Below are positions 41,721 through 52,330 of a DNA stretch of 64,000 bases, in pieces. Source of the stretch: Centropus unirufus (Eukaryota > Chordata > Aves > Cuculiformes > Centropidae); the NCBI GenBank assembly GCA_013397695.1, contig VYZI01000384.1, positions 558,847 through 622,846 of the forward strand, read 5' to 3'. The position numbers and the translations under genes are program-made. A model generated the notes under the pieces. It had not been told where the DNA came from and ran no database searches. It saw only the letters and a list, made by a program, of their open reading frames with translations. Within the stretch, counting starts at the first letter, position 1. Each line of letters starts with the position of its first letter.

Positions 41721-41803
41721 TGAGGGAAGCGGTCGCTGAGGGGAGGGGCTCCTTGAGGAGGGGTCTCTGAGGGGAGGGGCCCCTGAGGAGCGGTCCCTGC
41801 GGG
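41721..41803. repeat. GC-rich minisatellite-like array at the gap edge
   Basis: About five imperfect units of 14-17 bases begin TGAGG, for example TGAGGGGAGGGGCTCCT and TGAGGGGAGGGGCCCC. The array starts at the first base after the N run, so it probably continues into the gap. Runs of G4 and G3 give some G-quadruplex potential. Confidence 0.75.
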
Positions 41804-44800
41804 GCGCGGGAACCGCGCGGGAGCCGCGGCCGGCCCTGACCCCGCCCCAGGGAGCGGGGCGTGGGGGGCCGTGGGGTCTCACACCGCAGCTCGCGGATGT
41901 GGCGGTTTTTTCATTAATAGTCGCAGTTTGCGGTCAGAATCCTCCAAAACTCGCAAGGGGAAACCCTGATTCTGAGAGATGGGGTGCCAGGACCTGCGGG
42001 AAAACGTGTGTATTTTCACCGGACGAAGGATGTGCATTACAGAGGAACTAATGCACCCATAATACTAGAAAATTAAATAACAAAAAAAAAAAAAAACAAA
42101 ACCCCACATTGCAGATTCGGAAAGAGTAGTTTTCTTCCCAACATTGCCAAAAAAAGGATGGCACCTTTGGAAGGCAGCGTGAGCTGGTAGCGGTGGGCAC
42201 TGAACCAAAGCTCCCGGCTCTGCACATGGGCTTGGGTCAGGTTTGATACCGGCGCTGCTGCGGGCACTGGAACCCGCTCCAAGCGCCTCCGAAGGGCAAC
42301 AGGGAACTCCGAGAGCGGGGAAAAAATAATGAGTAGATGCGATGGATTTGTTTGGTGCAAGGGATTCATACGCACCACCCAGCACCTGCTGACCCCTACA
42401 GCAAACATTAGCATTTTTGCTTGGAAATCTGGAAATCTTCCACCAGTTTTTATCGGTGAATAGCAGCTCTGGCCAGCCCTGGCTGCTGGAGAGATGGTAC
42501 ACTGTTAATTATACTCTGATTACTATCTTGGTTTCTTCCTTAACACCATTTAAATTCCAGTCTGAACCTTATCTCAGCAAGGACTTAAGGAAAAAGTAGG
42601 ACAGCCAGCAGAACAGAAGTACAAATCCCTCCACATCTTTTAAAACCACTTCCAACTTATTTAAAATCAGGAGAAGCTGTGACCATATTTTTGTAGTGCT
42701 TTCAGAAAGCTTTTTAGCAAAATACAGGCTTGTATTTGTCACCATGTTCGGTTGCTGGCTTTGGAAAAAAATTAGAAACCTGTAACTATTCTGTAAATAT
42801 CCAAATGAGTTTTCTTATTTGATCTTAAACCACATGTTTACTGTCAACTGAGAATCAACATTTCTGGTGTCTCCCCCTGCTACATCGCCCTGGGTCATGA
42901 AGAAGATCAAACAAACTGAGAAAAAAATAATCAAGAATAGCAGCATTTCTGTTTTGACAATGCTTAGAAAGATGGCAGAGGAAGCCTGAATGAAATGTTT
43001 ACAAAAATAATCGTGCAAACATGAGGTAAATGTGGTGCTATTTTCAGCTTGTGCTTATTAATCATTTAAAGCAGACGATTGGAGTACCATTTGAAAAGCA
43101 TTAGATGTGCATTCTTACTAGCTGCATGCAGACACATTTGGCTGATAATTCTGCACTGCATAAAACATTACATCCTACAGACTGTTTTCACAAAAATACT
43201 ACGTTCCACACCCCACCACACCTGTTAAACACTAAGGATCACGGTGCAGACATCAGGATCTAAGCGTTACGCAGAAGGACAGTCTCGGAGCGTAGGATTC
43301 ACCACATCAGAACATCCACAGCCCTTGCAGCTGGGTCTGACGGTGCCAGAGCAGTGCAAGCAAATTATCATTTTCCTTGCCTCCCCTCCTTCTTAGGATA
43401 TTTAGCCTCCAAGCCGGATTTTTTAAATAGAAGAAGTGCATGGCTGTTTATTACTTGTGATAAACAATGAATGACAGGGCAATTTTCTCCATTTTAATCC
43501 CTTCTATTAAATTCTTTTCCCCTGCAAACAGTCACACAAAATTTCTTATATTATGAAATACCTATTCATATTTCAGCATCCTTGATGAAGGATTACCTCT
43601 AAAAGTAGAGGTAATTATTAAAGCATATAACTGCGATGTTTTCATATCGTATCTTCACATCTTCCATCCCAAGGAATCCTTACGCACTAACAGTTTACCT
43701 TTGAAGGGTTGGTGCCAAACAGCAACACTGAGTGAAGAATACTTATCTGCCAAACATGTAGTGGTACGACGATTAAGAGAGCAAAGTGCAATCATAAAAC
43801 CTGTCATCATTCCTTACGGAGCAGGCAGAAACATTGCACGAGCTGTTATACAACAGCACAGAGCTTTGTGGGATACAAGCACCAGAAAGGTACCCACGTT
43901 TGACTCGCGGCTGTGAAGTCCTACTCTCTTATAATGAATTCGGACATTTAATTACCAGAACGTTCAGACTCTGCCTTAGTTGCTCTTAAGAAAAAGCTCC
44001 CAAGGTATCATATGCCACCAAACGATGGCAGAAGTCCAGCATCTGATAGAAAGTAGAAAGCATATCCCTGTGAATCACCAGAATGATCTCCTGCAGTAAT
44101 TTCACACCCTCACATCACAGCCTCTCAGTGAAAAGCCAACCAGTCCTAAGTCTCTGTTGTTCTTAAGAGCAAAAGTAATGGCAGACAAAGGCTGTGACAC
44201 ATTCTGTCACGCTGCCATGAAGTTCTGCAGCAGTTAGCACGAGGCAGTTACTGCGTGCATTTAATGTTTAAATGTCATATGCACTCCAGGAGGCGGCCCT
44301 GGGAGAAGATAGCCAAAATCTGCCCTCCGCTTGGTTTGGAAAAACAAAAAGCAGGTTGACCAGAGGATTACCGGATATATTAGGATATTCTGCAACCATC
44401 ATCTCACAGTTCCAACTCAGTATCACAGCAAAAATAGTCAAGTCCAAATCACGCGCTGTATTTGCCCTTACGTGAAATGATGTTGACGTGTCCCAGCTTC
44501 AGCTGTGCAAAAAGCAGAGGGACCTCAACATCCACCTCAAGTAATTGCACAGGCCAGATGCGGAGCTTGAGCAAAGTTCCTGTGCTGACCTTGTGGCCAC
44601 TGGTGACCCTGGCTAGAAATAAAATTGACTGAAAGCTAGCAGTTGATTTCTCTATAAAACAAATCCGGTGCTTGCCTGGCAAAAAGAATTTTCAAACTGT
44701 CAGTAATTCGTTAAACCTGCCATAAAGTCGATGATCTTGCACCCAAAAGCACTCAGTTGGAAACAACGTAAAATGCCACTTTCTGCAGCATTTGCAACTT

Positions 44801-47301
44801 CACAGAGGTGTTCACAACTTTATTTTAAGAGACAAACCACCACCACTCCCCAAACAACAAGAAGCCTGCAAAAAGAACATAAAAACCCACCCCAATAAAA
44901 AGAGACAGAAGAATACGGCAAACAGAGGGAACGTCATAGTATGATTGAATCATTTCTAAAAGGACCACGAGTTTGTTTGCCAGATGCATAATCCGACTTG
45001 GTTTGTCATAATCTGCTGAATACATATATATAAATGGGGCAGAATAACTTCTTTTACCCCTAAACTCATTAGCAGTCACAAAGTTCTTTTATAAGCACAG
45101 AGTAAATTGTGAGAAAGCTTTGTGCAGTACCCAGCCCTCTTTGCAGCACATTGAGACAATCCTCTTAGGTTATGCAGCAAGTCTGCTTTAAAAGAATCCA
45201 AAATCCTATATAACACCCATTCCATAGATTACTGTGAGAAATCAGTTGTGGAAATTAAAGGTTTTAGTAAGAATGGCGTTATTTTAAGAACAACTTACAT
45301 ATTTTGATGAATTTATTTATCACAAGAACTTACGTGAAGGAAAATGCCCAAGTGGACAGAGCATTGGATTTAAAGCCCTGACAATGCTGCAGATGTAAGA
45401 AACAAAAGGCAAAGAACTGCAGAATGTTAAATCACGGCAGTTATTTTACAGTTCAGAAAGGGACCGCTTATAGCTGCATTTTGAGGACAGCAGTGCTAAT
45501 CACAAATAATCCCCTCAAACGTGGCTCTTTTCTTTTGGTTTTTCCATTTGCTCGACTTTGCCTTCAAAGAAAAAATATTGATAGAGTAAAATGGGCAACA
45601 GTTTGCATAACCCTTAGTGCTAGTAACAAAGATTTCAAATGTGGAAGATAATTAAACCCTTGGACACTGGATGTGGGTCATTCCAGGAGCAGGAGTAAAA
45701 TCCAAAAAAGCAGGGAAAACAAGGCAGCATCTAAAGGTCAGTACTGGAAAACAACCCGAGTGCTGGCAGGCTTGGCTCAACATTCCTATAAATTTAGAAG
45801 TCAGTCCTTGCTTTCCACAGCAATTTCCCAGGGGAAACAGAAAAAGTGATTTAAATACTAGTTGTCAACAATGGCTTCAGTGGAAACTTCCAGAAAAAAA
45901 TACTACACAAAATTCCCAAAAGGAAATATTTATCAATAACACCGAACTGAGGTCGCGAATTGAAGCGGATTTAGCAAGGCAAATAAACCCAGACAGGGTC
46001 CCCCTGGTCACTGCACAAATGCAGGCTCAGCTTGCTGCTCTTTGGGAAGAACAGTTCATCTGCTTGGAGAACAACGATGGGTTCAGACCCTCAGGTCGCA
46101 CCTTGTAAACGCCAGTCATCCTGGTTTGGGGGATCCCACGTACCTTGCATACCTGAGCTCTTAATAAAAAGCAGCAGAAGGACAAGGCAAACCTGCCAGA
46201 GCGCATTTTAGGTGGTTGCTTTAAGTCATAGATGCCAGGAAAAACAATCAGGAAGCCCTTGGATCCGCTCAGGAGACCCCTGTCACTGCAAGAGGAGTTA
46301 ACGCTGTTCCACTGCTCTGCAATCCATCAACATTGACGTCTGCTTTCTCGCTTTGCCAGCTCCTGGCCAAAATCTCGGCTAATGAATATAGTGCTTCTTC
46401 CCCCAAAGCACTCTATAAATAGTCACTTTGAATCTCTCAGCAATTACTACAGACGAGCTCCGAGGTGAGAGGAACACAAGCATCCCCGTCAGACAGGGCC
46501 CGGTTCATCCAAGCCTACTGCAAATTAATCCCACAATTTGCAGCGTGACCGGCAGGACGCACGGCCCCTGGCTGGCGAGGGGAACCGACGAGAGGAGCGG
46601 CCAGGGGACAGTCCCTGTTCCTAGCATCGACCACCCTGGCACGCGTGTGTGCTCCCACCTGCAGGCTTTGAGCCTTACAGAGCGGCTCCCATCGGGATCT
46701 TACCTGTACCTTCAATGGATCATGAGCACAGGGGCTGGCGTTCCCCGTGCCGAACCGCAGCGCTGAGGTTTGGAGCGTTCCCCGTGGGCTCTGTGTGCGC
46801 GCACACATGAAACAATGGAAAGAGAAGCACACGCAGATGCCGTTCCAGCTCTCCCAAGACCTCTTCGGTATCACCTTTTGTGTCTTTCCATTATCTGGAG
46901 AAGGATTTAACAGGACTACCCACCTAAACCAAGCACTTTAATGGGATCAATCTCTTATAATGTTCTATAATTAAATCTGTATACCTGTCTAATGATCTTG
47001 GATGCGTAATCTAGTCGTGAGTGTAAGCAGAAGGAAGGGAAAAGTGTGGGCATGGAATACATCATGGATGGGAAAAGTACAAGCCCTTCCCCTTGTTTTT
47101 CGTTCAGCTTTTTGTTTTCTTGTAGTGTTTCAGCAACATATCGATTTATATTGATCTGGAACTACTAGGTAAAAAATTACTCCCACTTTAAAATGACTTG
47201 TAGTTTTCTCTGAGACAATAAATTCTTATTTAATTTGCATCAGCTTAGATTTACATATCAAATGACTACCCCAGATAAAAGTTGGGGGTGTGTGGAATCC
47301 A

Positions 47302-47358
47302 ACAAGGTTCAGAGCAGGGAGCTGGAGGCACCTTCCAGCCTCAACTATTCTGTATCCT
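47302..47358 (+). mobile_element. Decayed CR1 LINE 3' tail
   Basis: The segment GGAGGCACCTTCCAGCCTCA followed by ACTATTCTGTATCCTA resembles the CR1 end (ctggaGGTCCCTTCCAACCTCAACNATTCTGTG). It is short and diverged. The assignment rests on this one block. Confidence 0.55.
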
Positions 47359-48404
47359 ACATCAAGATCAAACAGATCTGTTGAAAACATCTATCACTAT
47401 CAAAACCGTCATTGGAAGTTTTAAACCTGATCTTAATCAGCAATAACAATTTACTGAGAAAGAGGACCCAAAGCCCAGTATCTCTCAGTCTAGCTGTTTA
47501 CCCACCTTTTAATTAATCATGGATCAACATAGGGCTGAATTTTATTTTAAAATCTTTGCTGGTGTGGCCTGAGTCTCTCCAGACTTACTGATGCTGGACA
47601 CGCTGCCTTATCTCGAGCGTGTTCTGGTGTGGATTGGATCAGAACCACCTCGGGGACAGCATTTGGAGCAGAACACCAACCCCCTGCCTCCCACCAAAGA
47701 CTTCAGATGTCATTACTTCCTAGAGACAGTTTAAACTTTTTCTTATATACATGTGATATCCCACCACAAACAAGTAATTAGGAGTGCTATTATTGTCTTA
47801 TGATGGAATTTGCATGTTTCAGATATCTCTCCAATGCCTACACAAATGATATTTAGCTACTGGTCTGCTATTGCCTCGGGGCTGATGCATACCCTGTACG
47901 CATTTACAGACACCACCTAATGAGGCACATATTATTTTTATAGATTACAAATTCTTTATCTCACCAAAATAAATAAGATTTTCTGAATGCATAGCAGGAA
48001 AAACCCCAAAAAGCTGATGTGCCATTATTTCCTGAGCGTGGCAACTAAGAAGGTTACTACACACAGCGAGCTGTCCTCATTATGCCTCAAAAGCTTGGGT
48101 CTCAGCAGCAGGAACAAAGGGGGTAGATGGGAAAACAAAAGCTAAAGTAAGAGGTGAAAAGAGCGTGGTGGGTGGCCTGGCGGTCCCTCTGCAATGGCTT
48201 GTGGAACCACCTGGGGACCAGTGGGGAGACGAGCAGGCCTGAGCCCCTCCGAAATCCTCCTCTTTGCACTCCACTGACTGGTTTTCTCCAGGAAAGGACA
48301 GGTTGGGATGAGCATCAAGGCTTCCCCCCAGTGCCCCTGGTCGCTCCCGACTGTTTCCAGGCTTTCTCTGCTGCTGAAGGAAGGAACGAGGCACGTGGCT
48401 GCAG

Positions 48405-48442
48405 AAGGGGGGCACCAAAGGGGGGCACCAAAGGGGGGCACC
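48405..48442. repeat. Short tandem repeat, 13-base unit, about 2.9 copies
   Basis: The unit AAGGGGGGCACCA occurs twice exactly, at 48405-48417 and 48418-48430, and then as 12 of 13 bases at 48431-48442. The identity of the copies suggests a recent or unstable expansion. Each unit has a run of six G. Confidence 0.9.
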
Positions 48443-51400
48443 TCCGTTAACAGGGCCAGGTCCAGCAAATGAAGTTATCGCTGCTTCCTCTTAAAGCTTT
48501 CTACTGAATTATTTCCCAGGTAAACCCACGTTCAGGAGTTGTTTGTGCATTTAGGCTCACGCAGTTGGCCAAACTAACACACACTTGATTCGATGGCACG
48601 AGACCTTCACTACGGGAATTCCACAAATCTCTGCACGGAGGCAAACGTTAACACCTCACATGGAGCAGCAAATCAACCCGCATGGTGCGAAGGAGCATCA
48701 GCCCAGACACCGTGACCATCCCCTACTGAGCACAGAGGAAGGTCTAAGTGTGTGTAGGCCGCAGAGAGCAAACCAAGGCATGGGGACACAATAGCTGGGA
48801 AAAAAAAAAGGGTGGGCTGTTATGCAGGACAAGAGTAAAGCCAAGAAGGAAAAGTCTTCCCCAGCACAGCAGAGATCCCAGGTCTTCAGCTGTTCCTTAA
48901 AACTTTCCACAGCCCATGCATACACAGTACTTTTTATGAACTGCGATGGCATTTCATCAGAAAGTCTATACTAAAGCAGTAATTACTGCAAAGTTCCCCA
49001 ATTATAAGGGAGCGTTCCAGTAGATGTACTTAGTACAGATTAATATTCTTTTAATTATATAACTTATTGAGATCTGAATCAAAATGAAGCTATATGGTAG
49101 TGTGCTCTTTGAGGTGGCAGTCGTGGTTTCTCAGTGGCAGGCACATACGACAAAGCTCCGCCAATCTCTCATCTTTTTCCCTTGCTCCTATTCATTTATC
49201 ATATGGTTACATAAAAACAGCAGGGAAATGAATTATGCATATTTTTTTAGCACACTGAAAAGTTAAATACAACTTACGTGTGTGATTGCACAAAGCACTT
49301 ATTTGACCTTGCTAAGCTTTAAAAGGCATTCTAAGATTAGCCTGGCATGTATTTCAAGTGTACAAAAAATACAAAATTGGTTCTTAAAATGCTAGTACAG
49401 ACTGTTTCAGGCCTAAATCCTCATTATGTTCACTGTATTTATAGGAAATGACTCAACGGTGAAGTGGGTAAAGACAAGTAAACCCCCCTCTTGTGCAAAA
49501 GTGGTGCTTGTGTATTCAGATGCCACCTCATCAAGCTACAACTCTCAATAAATCATGGTTTGCATAGAAAGGAACAAAGACTATGGAAAAGTTGCCCAGT
49601 ACCAAATTTTGTCAACGTGATTGTGAAACAAGGCAGCATTTTTCAGCTGAGCAAATGAGAGGGAAAGGACAGAGAGATAAGAGGGGGGAATTAAAACCCA
49701 GACCCTCCAGTTTCAGGGTTCGAATACAACTTGAGAGTCCCAGGCAGCCCATGGGGACACTTGGATCCTCCCGCTCACCGTCACTTTTCCACTTGTTGCC
49801 TCTCATTTGAACGTTGGGCCTTGATCCTTGTCAACCAGAGGGGAAAGCAAGTTACACGGAAAGGAATGGAGATACTCGGGGCAGAGCACATGCCTGTACT
49901 TCCAGCAATACTTACAAAGACAAAACCAGGATGTGTTATTTTATGCGTTATTCCTGTTCTCACGTAGCAGTGGAGAACAGGGCAGCTCAGGGGCTGAAGT
50001 GCCACGCTGCAGCAACTCACCCTCCCTACAAGGAAGCAGCGGCAGGAGGCGCTTCTGTTCATCCATCGATGGAACAGGGACAATAGTTCAAGGAATGGGA
50101 AAAAACCCCACTTGGTCTGATAGTACGAAGGAGTCTCAAGGTCGGAGATTTCGATATCGTACTGGAGATCGTGCTGGTTTCAACTGGGATAACGTTCATT
50201 TTCTTCCCTGGAAGGTGGGAAGAGGACAAGAATCCAGGAGGAGACCCAGCCAGGAGGGCCGCGCCAAAGCGGCTGAAGAGGTTTGACACCACCCGAGCCC
50301 AGGCTCCGTGCTTCCCGGGAGCTGGGGGGGAGGAGGGGTCCCTGCTCAGCAGCGGCTGAGGAATCCCCGGGGCAAGCAAGGGCTTCACTGTGCATCCCTC
50401 ACTTGGTAAAGTGCTTTATGTTCCAGGGGTACCGTCTGCCTTTGCTAAACTTCACCAGCCCGCGAGCCGGAAGGGAAACACCACTTCGGGATCCTCAGGG
50501 TCCTGCTGTGCAGCCTCGCGTTAGGACACCCTAATTCTAGGCCTGCTCACCCATCCAGGGCAGCAGAAAACACTTCATGCAAAAGAAGGCAGAGCTCTCA
50601 ACGTTTGACAATTTCTTTGATGAGATCGCTCTCATTCTTCGTGATAAGCCTTTGGTGCTCGATGATAGTGCAGGGAAAATGTTATTTGGACACAGACCAT
50701 TAAGTCTACATTTGTAGCACCTTTTTGTGTTTTTCCCATCTTTTAATGACAAATGTTCCTGGTTCTTTGCTGTTTCCCTTGGGGGAAGGAAGACACCTAT
50801 GGGGTTTCCGTACAGCCTGTTTTTCGACTAAGATACAAAAGTGGTAAAAATGAAAGCCCAGGTTCACAGGGCAGTGGCTGTACTCAGCCACAGACTGGAG
50901 GAGACTCAAGGCCTTCTGTAAAATCAAGAGTCAGAATTCCATGTTAAATAATGAAGCAAGCCTAGGGCTGGGTATAGGTTCAAAGAGAACACTAATCCTG
51001 TGATGCTGACCACCAACATACTCAAAGCCTCACACAGACAAATGTTCTGATACAATACCACGACCAGTGATCACATCCCTGCATAATCACTGTGAAACAC
51101 ACCACAGAGCTACTTCCTGACTTTTTTCTTTAAAGATATACTCAATTTTTCCTTAATTTAATATTAAGGTGGGGAAAAACACTCCAGTGGCTGGTTACCG
51201 GTTAATTGCTTTGTTGGTTTTGAACTGTAAGTTTGCACCACTGAGAGCCCATCTGTGCCTGTAATGCAGGCCCTTTTGTTCCCGTCAGAGCTGACCCGTG
51301 CAGGTAGATGCCAGCTGTTCAACATCTGGCGAAGGTGCCCAAATACCGCAGCCCAGGAGCTGACACCTGGCCCGTACCAACAGGAGCTGGCGAACTGCGC

Positions 51401-51989
51401 TCAGAGCCAGCCTCCCCCGTACACCCGCGCAGCAACGCTGCTGTCTGATGGCATGAGAACCCCGCAATGTAACATCAGAGCAGAGCAAAAGCATCCAGGG
51501 TGGGTGCTGCAGTGTCCAGACATCAGAATGATGGACACAGTGTTAGAGGCGTCTGATGGAAAACATACCTTAAAACTAATAAGCTGTTTATTTTCTTCCT
51601 TCCACAGCAATTTTCCTAGCTGAGCTGATGAGAGGGCTGAAACCTGCCAAGAATCCTTTGAAAATTGATCTTTTCCTTAGGTGACAAAATTTGTTTAAAA
51701 AATGGATCAGAAAAGGCTTTGAGAGGTTTTCCAGTTCTCCCTCAGCTCCAGGAAGAACAATCCATACTCACAGTGTTCCTCAGAGACCCTCTTCGAACCC
51801 ATCCTTGATGAAAATCCTGTCCCCTTCCTAGGCGACCCACTCCAGGGGCAGATGGTTCTCATCAGGTGGGTTTCCCTGATGTGGGACCTAAATTCATATT
51901 CAGTTTAGCTGCCAGCCTCTTGAAAACCCATCCATTACCATTCTCTTAGTAATTCTTATTTATTTATTGGAAGACTTCTTACATCTCTC

Positions 51990-52330
51990 CCTCAGCTGCC
52001 TTTGCTGTAGACTAAACACGCCAATTCCTTCAACCCTTTCCCACAGGTCATGTTCCCCAGACCTTGCTCCTGCTTCCCCCCACTCCTAGGCTTCCCCTAG
52101 CGCAGCTCCAGAAACTGGGCAGAGCTGCAGCCGGATCCTTATCAATACTGAAGTGGAAAGATTACTTCATCATCTGACAAACTCTTGTTTATACAGCCCA
52201 GTGTTTGTGTTGTTTGGCAAGAGTATGACATTATTAGTTCTCATTTAATTACTAATCCATTCCAACTCCCTTTACGGTAAAGCTCTTGGTTTCTAAGAGC
52301 ATAAGCCCAATTTTTGGCTTGTTCAGCTGA
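51990..52330 (-). mobile_element. Old, decayed CR1/L3-type LINE fragment, antisense
   Basis: Read on the plus strand, the blocks CTGTAGACTAAACACGCCAA (about 52005), GGTCATGTTCCCCAGACC (about 52047), CCTTATCAATACTGAAGTGG (about 52137), TTATACAGCCCAGTGTTTGT (about 52191) and GGCAAGAGTATGACATTATT (about 52216) follow the reverse complement of the CR1/L3 reverse-transcriptase end and 3' region. The element therefore points leftward. It belongs to the same broad old LINE group as the copy at 34.4-35.7 kb. Ends are uncertain. Confidence 0.6.

Larger units (their letters stand above)
40541..41960. promoter_or_regulatory. CpG island, probable promoter of an unidentified gene
   Basis: GC content and CpG frequency rise sharply from about 40.54 kb to the gap, and stay high from the gap's right edge to about 41.96 kb. 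Surrounding sequence is AT-leaning, so this is the only clear CpG island in the window. Most of its core is masked by the N run at 40881-41720. Vertebrate CpG islands usually mark promoters with first exons. A first exon could be inside the gap. From memory, SPTLC1 and ROR2 lie on this side of IARS1 in mammals, but no exon of either was recognised to the left. The direction of transcription is unknown. Confidence 0.75.
41961..51989. other. Non-coding stretch between CpG island and old LINE fragment
   Basis: No coding exon is recognised on either strand. The stretch contains a poly-A run near 42081, the CR1 tail at 47.3 kb, the 13-base tandem repeat at 48.4 kb and a modest CpG-containing GC-rich area at about 46.43-46.80 kb. 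Open frames reach about 150 codons only in GC-rich parts and look random. Confidence 0.55.

Noticed and set aside
40806..41882. A 358-codon minus-strand frame across the gap
   Set aside because: Most of it is translated N; only the short GC-rich ends are real sequence and they match nothing.
45345..45400. tRNA-like start (AAGTGGACAGAGCATTGGAT)
   Set aside because: No B-box (GGTTCGANTCC) follows at the right distance and no cloverleaf can be drawn.
49690..49735. B-box-like GGTTCGAATAC on the plus strand
   Set aside because: No acceptor stem or A-box upstream, so it is not a tRNA gene or a clear tRNA-derived SINE.
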